Positions 38,554-50,102 of a DNA stretch of 64,000 bases are shown here, in pieces. The notes beneath the pieces were generated by a model. The model searched no databases. It worked only from the letters and a program-made list of their open reading frames with translations, and was not told where the DNA came from. Position numbers and translations under genes: made by a program. The stretch's first letter is position 1. Each line of letters opens with the position of its first letter. This DNA is from Paramecium pentaurelia. Its lineage: Eukaryota > Ciliophora > Oligohymenophorea > Peniculida > Parameciidae. Location: positions 351,623 to 415,622 of the forward strand of contig CAJJDO010000003.1 of assembly GCA_905183005.1 (NCBI GenBank), given 5' to 3'.

Positions 38554-39210
38554 ATGAACGAAACACTCAAATTAGTTCTAGTGGGTTAATTAGGAGCAGG
38601 GAAAACAAGTCTTTTACAATCTCATAGATAATAAGAGTTCCGAGCTCATAATGCACCAACAGTTGCTGTTGACTTTGCTGGAGTTAAAAATGTAGAAGTG
38701 AATGGGAGGTTATTTGATATTTCGATATGGGATACAGCTGGTTAAGAGAAATTTAGATCAATAACAAGGATGTCTTTATAAGTATAAAAATAACAAAAAT
38801 AATAGAATACTGATGTTGCAATTCTTTGTTTTGATTTGAGTGACCCTGATTCATATAGACATCTTTAAGGTTGGATAGACTTTTTATAGGTAAATTGTAG
38901 ATCTGAAATGGGAATTATAATAGTTGGAACTAAAATGGACTTACCTACTTTTTATAATTAGGAAGATCTATAAAAATTTCTCTAAACTTTAAATTCATAA
39001 TAATAGTAGTTAAAATTATTTCTTACTTCTGCCAAGACTCATGAGGGAATTGAAGAAACATTCAAATATGCTTATGAATAAGGAGCAAAAATAAAAATGA
39101 AAGCTTTACAAATGGATAAGTCAATTTTACTTGTTCCACCTGAATAATCAAATAATAAGAAACGTTAACCATCTAAAAATAAATATTTACAGGGTTGTTA
39201 TTGTTGTTGA
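38554..39210 (+). CDS. Rab-like small GTPase 2, 210 aa
   Basis: One 24-nt intron (38782-38805) at the same place as in the upstream gene. G-Q-L-G-A-G-K-T-S (P loop), T-V-A-V-D-F (switch I), W-D-T-A-G-Q-E-K-F (switch II), G-T-K-M-D (variant of N-K-x-D), T-S-A-K-T, and C-terminal G-C-Y-C-C (prenylation). Sequence is clearly diverged from its neighbour but shares its intron and the unusual T-K-x-D, so the pair arose by an old tandem duplication. Confidence 0.9.
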
Positions 39211-39365
39211 TATTGGGGCATTGATTGAATATATTTATTAGCTAATAGGAAATTGGTTTCAGATTTGATATTTCCTTTTATATAAAAAAACACATACCGT
39301 TTCTTCTGGGTTCTCATATAATTATAATGATTTAAGTCGTATTTTGTATTTATTAATAATTATAA

Positions 39366-40921
39366 ATGACTGATCGAAAAGCTTGGAATTAAAAAGTAAC
39401 AGCATATAAAATTAAATCTTAAGGAAGATGCAGCTATATTACAATTAGTAAAACAGTATGGAATCAAGAAATGGACAATAGTAGCTGAGAAAATGAAAGA
39501 AATCTATGGTTTATTTGGTCGTTCAGGAAAATAATGTAGAGAACGCTACCATAATCACCTTGACCCTACTATCAATAAAGAGCCATGGAGTGAAAATGAA
39601 GAGAGAGTCATATTCATAGCCCACAAAGAACATGGTAATAAATGGGTAGAATACTGAAACTATTTATAGGCTGAAATTGCGAAACTGTTACCAGGGAGAA
39701 CTGATAATGCAATTAAAAATCATTTTTATTCAACCCTAAGAAGAAGTTTAAGAAGAATCAATAAATTAATAGGAGATAAGAACAGTAAATCATATAAAAC
39801 TATATATAGTAAAGAAAAGGGTACTTAACAGATAAAAGATATAAAACCTGGAGTATTATCAAAGATTTTCATTTTGGCAGAGAAAAGTCCATCAGAATTA
39901 AAAGATGATCATATGAAAAAGCTTTGTTAAGCTTGTAAAGGACTACAAGACTCTATATTAGAATTTGCATAATCTAAACAAAAATCTTAAATCAATTAAT
40001 TTAATGAAGACAAGTTCAAATAATTGATTGATAAAATTATGGACTTTAAGTATATTATAATATAAATAGTAGTGCTCTTTACACTAAATAAAGAGAAAGT
40101 AGATTGAAATTAAAAAAGAAGAATCACAAAAAGAGAAAGAGTAGGATTGATGATGATGACGATGATGATTATACAAGTGATTATAAATATGAAGAGATAA
40201 GTCATAAGTTTCCCTTAAAAAGGTCTTCAAGATTAAATGCTAAAAAGAAAGTGGTATGAAATATATATTATCAAATAGCATATTGACAAAGAAGATTATA
40301 TAGATATATGCATAAGAACCAAAAAGGGACCATTGTATAAAATATTAAGAGATTAATTAGAAATATAATAAGTTGATTAAGAAGTAACATATATTAAATG
40401 AAATTAGGAATAATCTTCAAATTACTAATAGTAATATGCTTATGAATTCTAAGGAACTAATAGTCCTAATAATCATTAATTTACACCAGCCTTTCATGTT
40501 TTAACTCCTAGACAAATATTCTTTTAAAAACCTACAAACCAATATTAAGATGATGGAATCCATAATAATGATGAAGCTCAATTAAGTAAATCTAATTTTG
40601 TTCCTATTGTGATAACTAAACAATATACTTAATATAAGGATAAGACACTTGATAACTTAGCTTAATAATTATAATAAAAGATTAGTAATTACTTAAAATA
40701 TGATTTTAGATGCAAATGCTGATAAATATATTTTTAATCATCAATAAGATTCTGATTTAGAAATTAATATTGGTGATGCTTTCGAAATCCCTAAGGACTA
40801 TAAATCACCATCAAGTAAATTTGGTATCGGTGGATATAGTCCTAGTGCATTTAGAAAGTATAAAAAAAATTAAGAATCAGGGCTAGTTAACTTCATGATA
40901 ACACCTCATCATTATAAATGA
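39366..40921 (+). CDS. R2R3-type Myb-domain protein, 469 aa
   Basis: Six introns of 20-28 nt. Two Myb repeats lie at about residues 5-110: first repeat W-N-Q-K-E-D-A ... W-T-I-V-A-E-K-M ... R-S-G-K-Q-C-R-E-R-Y-H-N-H-L-D-P, second P-W-S-E-N-E-E ... W-A-E-I-A-K-L-L-P-G-R-T-D-N-A-I-K-N-H-F-Y. This is the DNA-recognition-helix pattern of c-Myb-like transcription factors. The rest is basic, with an Asp run (I-D-D-D-D-D-D-D-Y) and a likely disordered Asn/Gln-rich C-terminal half. Likely nuclear transcription factor. Confidence 0.9.
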
Positions 40922-40988
40922 AATAAATTATCATATTTTCAAAACATTATTAATTTCTTTTAATTTTATAGATTAATAATATATAAGA

Positions 40989-42802
40989 ATGGAGGATTAG
41001 GACTAAATGTTATTAAAGAGCTTATAACTATAAGGAATATAGATATAAACACAATCTCTTCCTTAAGTAATACTTACTATTATTGATAGTTAACATGTGA
41101 AGATTTGATATCTATTTTCTTATAATTTTTTCAATTGAGTGGAACTTAAGCTTTTGAAATTAGCTCAATTAAATCAATCAAGAGTTCATTTAGAAGAGTA
41201 GGTAAAATTCAAGAGATGCTTTATCCAATTGGTATTAGAATTGATATTCAATCAATTGTAAATCCTAACCCATAAGAATCAAGAAAGATTATAGTAAGTT
41301 TGCTTTCGAAATTGAGTTAATCAAATAAAAAAGAAACTGGAGCTAAACATCTTACATTTGAAGAGAGATTATAAGAAGAGAAAGCTAATTATAGGACAAA
41401 TCAAATATAGAATTTCTTTCAAGAATGGGTTAATCCATCATTATGTGCTTTTCCAGAAGTTGAACAAAGATTTCTTAGATTGCATGTGCTCAATATTATA
41501 AAGAAAGAACCATTAATTAAATAAGTAGCCAATAAAGGAGTAAGAAAATATTTATATCACTCAATTGTTAGAGTTATGGATCATCATTTATAAAAGAAAG
41601 AAGTTGATTAACCATTATAAGAGAGATTATAATTAATAAAGAAAATGAGGAGATCTGATGATCCTGAAGCTGTTTTAGGTTAATTTAAGGGGTAGTTCTA
41701 AGCTGAAGCTGAAAAGAATGATTGGGAAGATATTTAGAAAGGAAATCGTTAATTAAAGAGAGCTATTAAATAATTAAAAGAAGAAGATAAGGAAGAAGAA
41801 TAAGCAAGAAAATAAAAAGAAGATGAAAATTAAGGTTTATTTAATTTAGAAATATAATTCTAAGAAGAGGTAAAAGAGATCTAATAAGAAATATAAGATA
41901 CTTAAGAAGCAAAATCAGAGATTAGTGCATTACTTGAAGATATCTAGACTAAATTGATAGAGCAATAAAAAAATTATGATAAATTATAAAAAAAGAGATA
42001 AAAATTGGAAGATATAAATTAGAAATAATAAGATATTTATTCATAATTGTAATCTGATAATAAGGATAAATAATAAGAATTAGAAAGTGCTCATTCTATA
42101 TTATAATAAATTGAATCAAAAAAAGGTAATGATCCAGAAATACAATAACTTGAATAAGAAATTGAAAATATTAGAATTGAATGGGAAAAAGAGAAAATTT
42201 TATAATAAAATGATGCTGATGAATTGGCTTAACAAGTTTAGGATCGTAAATTAAAACTTGAATAGATTTAAGATAAAATGAGAAGATTGTAAGAAGAGAA
42301 TTAAATGATCAGAAATTAGGGAAGAGTTAATTTGGAATATAAAGAGAAATTATTAGTTGATCTTTAAAATTAACCTAAAGAAATTGCTAGAAATCAATAT
42401 ATTAAAAAAATTGTGGATTTGAAAAATCAATTAGAAAAATAGAAAACAGAATATTTAAAATAAGCTAAAGAATTATCTTAATTAGAAGATTCATTATAAT
42501 TTTAAGATAATATGATTAATAGATATTGTATTGAAATTGAGAATCTTATTAATTAAGATCCTAAGAAATCTGAAACAGTTGTTAAATAGATATAAAAATA
42601 ATATTAAGATTATAAAATTGTTTATAAATAAAGTGCTGAATTAATGCGTAATATTGGAGAAAAGAGAATTTAAATATATGATACAGAATTAAAAATGGAA
42701 GATATTTTACTTAAAGGATACAAAAAGAATGTTGAAAAACTTAGATAAGATTTAACTGATATTTAAGCAGAAAATAAAAATCTTGAAAAATAGAAAAGAT
42801 GA
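40989..42802 (+). CDS. CCDC22: CCDC22 homologue (Commander/CCC complex), 596 aa
   Basis: One 23-nt intron (41067-41089). The N-terminus MEDQDQMLLKSLQLQGI parallels human MEEADRILIHSLRQAG. A compact helical N-terminal region is followed by long coiled coil from about residue 230. The C-terminal part carries the diagnostic block V-D-L-Q-N-Q-P-K-E-I-A-R ... Y-I-K-K-I-V-D-L-K-N-Q, matching the human P-R-D-V-x-R ... Y-x-x-R-I-L-E-I-V-x-N-I region. CCDC22 pairs with CCDC93 to scaffold COMMD proteins for endosomal recycling and cullin regulation. Length is close to the usual about 630 aa. Starts 67 bp after the Myb stop. Confidence 0.8.
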
Positions 42803-42846
42803 TTATTTATTAATGAATTTTAGAGCATTATTAAATTTAATATTAA

Positions 42847-43342
42847 ATGACTGAAAAATATTGGTAAAGATATAAAGAAACTCATGATAAGGATCCTCTT
42901 AATACAAATGAATTATGGGTTAGAGTTAAGTAAGATTTAAAAAGAAGAGAAAAGCCAAAGCATCATCTTGAATTATATTCATATTGTAGAACTGAGAATC
43001 CTTACATAAAATAAATTAAAAGTTCTCCAAATATCACTATGGATACAGTTGCAGAACTAATCTGCAGATAATCAGCATGTGAATTGTAATATTGTATGAG
43101 TCTACAAAAATTGGCAGTGGAAAATAGCAGATCTAAAATAGAGTAACAGTAAAATGCAATCAAATAGTTTATAGGGATGTAGAGATCAATATAAAACAAT
43201 GACCACTTGCATAATGAATGAGAAGAATAGAATAAAATAAAAAGAAGAAGAATTAAGAAATCTTGTATTAGGTTTACAATAACCAGAAATTTAATAAGAA
43301 CCATAAAAATAGACTATTCTTAAAGAAGAACCTGTTATGTGA
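42847..43342 (+). CDS. Twin CX9C protein (mitochondrial CHCH-type), 156 aa
   Basis: One 25-nt intron (43143-43167). After removing it two C-x9-C pairs appear (C-R-Q-S-A-C-E-L-Q-Y-C and C-R-D-Q-Y-K-T-M-T-T-C) in a helix-turn-helix spacing, the hallmark of CHCH proteins imported to the mitochondrial intermembrane space by Mia40. An extra 80-residue basic N-terminal part and a Glu/Gln-rich tail are present. Candidates are cytochrome-oxidase assembly factors (CMC/COX family) or a respiratory-complex subunit; I cannot choose. Confidence 0.7.
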
Positions 43343-43690
43343 TTATTGATTGGTAAATTTATTATAATATAATCAATTCTTTAATTATGAATGTAATATA
43401 GACAATCTTTGAATATTACATTTATAAAATCAAAATTCCAAGTAGATAAACAATAAAGAATCTATAATTAAATTTATAAATAACAAGATGAATACTTCTA
43501 TTTAAGATAAATCTAATAGTTATTAATCAAAGTTTTTATTCCGCAATTAAATTTTAATAAAAATTACTCAAATATCCTAAAATTCTTAATCAAAAACTTT
43601 CTTTGTTTTATTCATAAAAATATAAAGATTCTAATCAAATTTATAGAATCAATTAATGATAGAAAACCTAATTATATGAATAAATTATTA
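43343..43690. other. Intergenic, no gene seen
   Basis: About 350 bases between convergent genes. A+T rich; no exon seen. Confidence 0.45.
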
Positions 43691-43699
43691 TAAATGTTG

Positions 43700-44822
43700 T
43701 CATATCATTTTTTCGTTTTATGCTTATTTTCTTTCCTTCTCTCTTTTCCATAAGTTCTTACTTATCTTAAATAATTCTTTTCATTGGTCCTTCTACAAAG
43801 TTTTATAATTATTATATGGACATCTTTAAAATATAAATAATATATACTTTATCTAAAGTGGAATGCTCATTTATATAACTTTCAAAACCTTTAAAGTATA
43901 ATTCAAATCAATCATTTGAGAGTTTATCTCTTAATACTTAATAGGATTACTGATTATTTAGACTACCTATATTATCTCTTTCAAAAAAATACCTCTTGAC
44001 AATAGATATGCAAATTTCTACTCCCTAGTCTAATTATAAGTAATTAAACCATTCCTAATATGATTGGTTACTAAATTATTTTAGAGAAATACTTCAACTT
44101 TTATCTTTATCTAATTATTCAAATCTTGTTTTGTATTAATTGGCAATAACTATCTTCAGCTTAATTAATGTAGTCTTAAATCAATTGATCATTTTTGAAT
44201 AAGGCTTTAGAATTGAAAATCTCTTAAGTTCATTCTCTTAGCATTATTAAAAGTTTAAGTTTAAGCATATTTTAATAAAAAATCCTGAAGTTGATAATTA
44301 TTATCCAGCAAAGTATATAATTCTTCATTTGAGATTGATCTAAAAAAATGGATTCAACATAATATTCGATTTCACTATATCCAGGTGGTTTCATATTTAC
44401 AATTTTCCATGATGTTCTTATTTCTGTTTATAAAATCATAATAAGTTCGATTTTTTCAAGTTTTTAAGATTTATTTAAATCAAATACTTAATTTATGTAC
44501 TTAACTTTAGAAGGAAATCGATATCAGAAAATATAATCTAATTCAAAATGAATCAATTACTAAAACTACTTGACTTTCATAAATATCTATTAAACCATCA
44601 ATATTATGATTATTCTTTAGGTTCTCAAACATTTCACCACAATGTTAGTTAAGAATGTCATAATAAACATGAAAAAATTCACCCAAAATGTAACAAACTT
44701 GTTTTTGGATAATTTTTTTCTACATAATTGAGAACCTTTTATATTTCAGGCAAGAGAAGTTATCTTAAAAATTGTAATAATCCTTAATTTGGATTAGCTG
44801 GTTGATTAAAGTAATTACCCAT
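43700..44822 (-). pseudogene. Frame-broken gene, MGNYF start (unrecognised)
   Basis: From ATG at 44822 (MGNYFNQPANPNQ) long coherent minus-strand stretches continue to about 43.7 kb. They include V-C-Y-I-L-G-E-F-F-H-V-Y-Y-D, then I-V-N-M-K-P-P-G-Y-S-E-I-E-Y-Y, E-E-L-Y-T-L-L-D-N-N and V-E-G-P-M-K-R-I-I. They join only if bases are added in an A7 run (near 44.71 kb) and a T7 run (near 44.35 kb), plus one TGA in a context where Trp would fit (YIF-stop-YRFP). One real intron (22 nt) is visible. Either a recent pseudogene or an intact gene with homopolymer errors. Possible N-myristoylation site. No family recognised. Confidence 0.5.
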
Positions 44823-44982
44823 TTTATTTATTAATTAATACAGTCTATGAGAAATCCAATTATTTTAATATTATTTTAAATAGATAAAATAATATTAAAA
44901 TAAAATGTTCATTATCTCATCATTATATTAAATACATGTATTTATAATAATAGGTACATCTATTTATAATTAATTAATTATA

Positions 44983-47270
44983 ATGCAGTTATTGAATTTT
45001 GATCAACTTGTTTATCCAATTATGATGTAAATTAGAGCACTTAGAGATGTTAAAAAATAAGATTCAATGATATAGTCAATCCTTGTAAGAATTCAATTAA
45101 AATAGGAATGCCAAAATAAAGTAGAATGCTTAGTTTTGTGCTTAATGAAATTTGCATTAGATTATGTTATAGATGGTCCAAATAAAGTTTAAATTTAGTA
45201 TCATTATGAAAGAAATACAATTAAAGAGGAACTCATTTGTAAATTATATCGTTTGCAAGAATTTCTTAGTAAATAAGAATTTGCTAAGCTTAAAAGATAA
45301 ATTAATGATGAAATTTAAAATCCAGAAGGATTTAGTGAGACTTCTAGTGATAATGAATAAGAAAGTTTTTAAATTAAATTGGTATAATATCTATTAATAA
45401 GACAGGTCATCTTAAAGAATTTAGCCCTGAAATTCAAAAATTGAATGCTATTATCCATGATTTGAAATCACAATTATCATCATTTGAAGCCAAAGAAACT
45501 AGAAGAAGAAATTCTATTGATTAATTAACTACAGCACATTTTAAAGAAGTTTAAGCGTTGAAATAATAAATTAGAATTTAAAGTTAAGAGGAAGAACTTA
45601 ACGAATATATAGAAGTTGTTTATTTTGATAGAACTTCTACTTTAGAACCAGAGATATGTGAAATGATGAATGAAAAAATTAGGAATATTAAATAATAATA
45701 TGAAAAATATGTATAATAATTCATGTAGAGAAAGAAATCATAATAAATTGAATAACCTATTTAAGTAAAACAAAAGGATGATGTTAATAAATCTGTTGAA
45801 AATTTAACTGAAAAAGAATTAATTAAATTACTTTTAAATAAATAATCTAATCCCTATATAATTTGGAAGTTAATTGAAGAATAAAGATCCTGTCGATTTC
45901 TACTTTGTGTTTTGACCAATCAAGAAAAACAATATGGAATTTCTTATAAGGAAATAAATGAAATATTAAGATGTAATAAATAGGATCTAAGAAAACTACA
46001 AGAAATAAAAAATTAAATGTAGGAATCATAAACTTTATTAAGTGCTTAATTTTCAATTTAAATATAATAGTATAAAAGATAATTAATGAATCTTAATTCA
46101 TAAATCTAAGAATAATCTGCCTATTATTCATAATAGTTAAGAATTTTAACAGATAAAAATTCAAATTAAAATACAATTTAATTTCAAACATAAATAGAGA
46201 TTTTAAATAAAAAAATATTATTATTACTAAATGAAAATATTAATAATAAATTAGAAATAGATAAATTATTGATTACAAATAAATCACAATAGTAATAAAT
46301 ATAATTTATATATGATAATACTAAGTTATTATTTTAGATTATTGATTCAAAAGCATAATTATATTCTTAATTAGATAAATTTGATTGGTCCAAAGATTAA
46401 TCTAAAATACTTTCAACAATTTAATAATCTATTACAAATATAGATCCATTTCTATGTGTTCTATTTTAAACATAATTATCACTTCTACTTTTTCAACATT
46501 AAGCTTAGAAAATTACATTAAATGTAGATATTACTCCATATTCAAAATTTACTCAAACAGATGAATAAGATTAAATATCTTATATAATATCAAATTAAAC
46601 AATTTCAAATAAAGATAATTTAATTAATAAAGTTAATTAATATACTTAAACAAATTAATTCATCTAATATTCAACCAGAAAAATAAATAAAACTGAAAAT
46701 CTTTTAGATTCTAATAATATATAGATTAATTAAATGAAATTTAAATAGAAATTTGAAAATGATGTTTTTGATAGATTATTTGAAAATCCTTAAAAAATGA
46801 ATCAAAAAATGCAATAATTAAGACCATTCATAGAAAAAATGAATGAAAAAGAATTTTCTGACATTTTGTAGATCTTTAATTCTTTATAATATGATCATTC
46901 AAATGAAAAATTCTAATTAGATTTATCATCACCTAATAATCAAATTATAGAATTACCACAATAGAAACCTCCATAATTTGAAATGACTTAAAGATCATTA
47001 AAATTTATGAATACTCTAAAATAGAATAAATTTAATATTCAAAAGAAACCTAGCAGATCTGTTGATTAAAATTTAGTGTATTAATAAGCTAATTAGTATA
47101 TATTTAATTTATATTTTAGACTTTTTACAGATTTAGATAAATAAAGAGCATAAGCCTAATTCTAATTTTAATAAAGCCGTACAGGATCATTGAATAGAAG
47201 AATTTCTCGATTAATCCCTACTTCTTTAGATGAAAAATTAAAGTAAAAAAGATTGTTATCCATAAACTGA
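44983..47270 (+). CDS. Large Gln/Lys-rich coiled-coil protein, about 750 aa
   Basis: One clear 20-nt intron (45382-45401); the frame is then open to TGA at 47268. A second possible 24-nt intron (GTATATATTTAATTTATATTTTAG, near 47.09 kb) is a multiple of three and stop-free, so the protein is either 755 or 747 aa. Heptad-rich helices dominate the first 350 residues. The rest is Asn/Ser/Gln-rich with a helical segment (F-E-N-D-V-F-D-R-L-F-E-N-P) and a basic Ser/Arg tail. No catalytic motif. Cytoskeletal scaffold is a guess. Convergent with the cytochrome gene, 9 bp between stops. Confidence 0.7.
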
Positions 47271-47279
47271 TTCAAATAT

Positions 47280-47655
47280 TCACAAACTCTTTAAGAATTC
47301 AATAATATCTGCTCTTTCTTAAGGATTAGCAATCTTTGTTTATGCCATTTTTGTATCTCTAAAAAAAGCTTTTGGATCTTTAAGAAATAGAAACATGTTC
47401 TTTTCTGTCCAAATTTCGTTACAATTTCTCATTGATTTAGAATAATGAAACATAGTTGATCCTATTCTTTTTCCCATAATCTTTCTTAATTCATGAATTT
47501 AATTGATACTTTAATGTTGGTGCAGCTAATTCTTATTTATCATCTTCAAAATTGTGGCAAGCACTACACTTGAATTCAAACATCTGTTATCCTTTTATTG
47601 CATTACCATTAGGAATCTAAATTTATTCATTAACATCAAATCTGGACTAAGACAT
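47280..47655 (-). CDS. Mitochondrial c-type cytochrome, 116 aa
   Basis: One 25-nt intron (47485-47509). Haem-binding C-S-A-C-H at residues 30-34 follows K-G-Q-Q-M-F-E-F-K. The distal ligand Met lies in F-R-D-T-K-M-A-Q, where cytochromes c have T-K-M-x-F. The C-terminal helix is E-R-A-D-I-I-E-F-L-K-S-L. Length and order are those of class I cytochrome c, the soluble electron carrier between complexes III and IV. Sequence is rather diverged (N-W-x-E-x-x-M-x-x-F-L replaced by I-W-T-E-K-N-M-F-L-F-L), as is usual in ciliates. Confidence 0.85.
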
Positions 47656-48072
47656 TAAAATTGTAATAAAAAATATTAAAAAATGAATATATAAATTTAA
47701 ATTTCATTTCTTAAAGATGATGATCATCAAAAGTTTTTAAATATTATATTAGATATAGTTGTTAATTTACATAAATAAAATTATAGTAGACATATACTCT
47801 ATGAATTAATTATCATAAAAGAAACAAAAATATTAATTCAGTTGTTATATTATAAAAAATTTTAACAAAAGAAATAAATGATTTCTGGCATGTTTTAATA
47901 ATTTTTATAGATATTTTGATTCATAATGTAGATTTACAATCATATTTTTCTTATTTATAAATGATTAGTAAATGTTTCAGTGAAATAGATTACTATTAAT
48001 TTAATCTTTATAATCTCTATCATTTTAATATATTGATAGACTTATTTAATAAATATATATATATTATAAGGA
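47656..48072. other. Intergenic, no gene seen
   Basis: About 417 bases, A+T rich, including a (TA)n run just before 48070. No exon or RNA gene seen. Confidence 0.5.
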
Positions 48073-48331
48073 TCAATTAATAGGAGATCTACACATAGGA
48101 CAAATTCGCTTTTGAGTGATCCAATTATCTATACATTCTTTATGATAAAAGTGATCACATGAAAGTACTATATATTTATCAGTAATTTTCTCTAAACAAA
48201 TTATACAATCTAATTCAGTTTCCTAACAGGTTTTCTCTTGTAATTAGATAGATACGTTTTATATTGGTTAATGCTATAGTATTATTTGATTATTTCTTCT
48301 TAAAATGGTAAATAAAAATAATAAACAACAT
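48073..48331 (-). CDS. Small membrane RING-H2 protein, 79 aa
   Basis: A 19-nt intron (48237-48255) joins a short hydrophobic N-terminus (MLLFIIFIYHFKKK) to a RING-H2 domain: C-I-I-C-L-E ... L-S-C-D-H-F-Y-H-K-E-C-I-D-N-W ... R-I-C-P-M-C-R-S. All eight zinc ligands are in the C3H2C3 order. It is likely a membrane-anchored E3 ubiquitin ligase. The only start I can find (48331) lies inside the 5' end of the opposite-strand gene starting at 48305, so start codons overlap head to head. The intron is at the short limit seen here, so the 5' end is less certain than the RING. Confidence 0.7.
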
Positions 48332-48854
48332 TTAAATACACCTAGAAAGGGAAGCAATAGTAATTAAACTCTTCTAGCAAAATATAAGACAATTTCAAAA
48401 ATGATTATATTCGAATAAGAATTAAGGGATGCTTATAAATATCTATAAACTTCATAAGGTGTAGATATAAAGAGAACGATTTCAAATCTAAATAAGATAT
48501 TGTTTGATACACTAAATTAGAAATTTTAACTATCAAAAAATTCGTGTGATAGATAATAATGCTATTATTTAAATGTTCAGGATCATATGATTAGAGATTA
48601 TTAAATGGTGCATCCCAATCATAACCAAAATTTTAAACTTACTTTTTATGATTATAAATTATATATGAGTAATAATGAGTTAAGGCTATTCCCTAATTTA
48701 TTAAATAAAAGTATATTTACCTAGATAAAAACTATTAATGAACTCTAATAAAATTTGTATAAAGTAGTATCTTTTTGAATAAAGCAAATAGTTATAGAAT
48801 ATACAATAATTTCAATATATTTAATAAGTAAATCGATTTTAATATTTCTTTTGA
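48305..48854 (+). CDS. Unrecognised basic protein, about 173 aa
   Basis: Starts MVNKNNKQHLNTPRKG, basic and probably disordered, then helical and mixed sequence with Tyr and Asn. The first TGA is at 48776; a likely 28-nt intron there extends it to 48854 with 21 more residues. No domain recognised. It overlaps the start of the minus-strand RING gene; a later start at an internal Met (about residue 35) would avoid the overlap. Confidence 0.5.
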
Positions 48855-48907
48855 GTTCTCTTAAATTTTGTAGGATAATTTATTATTAATTCATAAAATA
48901 AAAATTA

Positions 48908-50067
48908 ATGATCAATTAACTAAATAAAGAATTAGAAAGAGTGGATGATTTAAAGAGTGTGGATATTTGTCAAGAGTTCGAGTTTTAAACTTTACATAAA
49001 GAAATTTTGGGAAGAGGTACTTATGGGTATAAAATGTGTATGATATAATAGCAAAGTATACAAAATGAAGAATAAATTTGATAATAAAAATTATGCAGTT
49101 AAATGTATCAAAAAATAAAATGAAAAAGAAGGAGTAAATTTTTTATATTGATTATCTAAAGTTTCCAATTACTTCTTTAAGAGAAATTAAATTTCTTACA
49201 ACCTTGGATTAAGAAAATGTAATAAAAATAAAATAAATTTACACAAGAGTTAAGAAAAACAAAAATAACATAAAGACTATAAAAACATATTGTGCTATGG
49301 ATTTAATGGCAAATGATTTTTGGAAATTATTAATGAAAAATGAATAATAAAGATTTTATTTTACTACAAATCAAATTCGTAGCATTCTTTATTAATGTTT
49401 TAAGGGTCTATAATACATTCATTCATAAAATATTATACATAGGGATATTAAAAGTGCAAATATATTGGTAAATGAAGAAGGAATAGTTAAAATAGCAGAT
49501 TTTGGTTTAGCAAAGTTTTGTCCAAAAATAGAAGGAGTTAAGAAAACTCCCACAGTTGTCACATTAGGTTATAGAGCACCTGAAGTTTTATTAACAAGAG
49601 GATAGTATTCTTTTTAATTAGATGTTTGGAGTATGGGATGCTTTGCTGTTGAATTAAATTTCAATAGACCATTATTTAAAGCTAAAGATGAGGCTTAATA
49701 GATTTAATAAATATTTGAAAAATGTGGAACACCTACAATTGAAACTTGGCCAGAGATTATGAAATCAGATTACTTTATTAAATTAAATCCTTAAAAATAT
49801 GATAGAAAGTTTATATCTTCAATTAGAAATATGAATATGGCATTTGATGATGAATTGTTAGATTTGCTTGATAAGATATTTGTCTTGAATCCAAATGTAC
49901 GATTAACAGTTGAATAAGTACTTTTACATCCATTTTTTACTAATCATAATTTAGAATTATGTTTTGAACAATTCAAAGAATATATAATGAAAAGAAATTT
50001 CGCTTAAGAAAAAGTCATAACACGTGCTTATAAACCTGTATAAGAAAATATACAGTTTATTATATGA
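48908..50067 (+). CDS. Cyclin-dependent-like protein kinase (CDK9/12-like), 368 aa
   Basis: Introns of 25 (49027-49051) and 28 nt. G-R-G-T-Y-G-K-V (glycine loop), A-V-K-C-I (ATP Lys), P-I-T-S-L-R-E (the PSTAIRE-equivalent helix), H-R-D-I-K-S-A-N, D-F-G-L-A, T-V-V-T-L-G-Y-R-A-P-E with the activating Thr, D-V-W-S-M-G-C and N-P-N-V-R-L-T. The P-I-T-S-L-R-E form and T-L-G-Y-R-A-P-E loop point to the transcriptional CDK9/CDK12 group, though CDK10/11-like is possible. All catalytic residues are present. Confidence 0.85.
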
Positions 50068-50102
50068 TAAATTTATATTGGTATTATATATCAAGGATGA
50101 AA

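Noticed and set aside
43002..43304. 100-codon minus-strand frame
   Set aside because: Antisense to the twin-CX9C gene; no intron or composition support.
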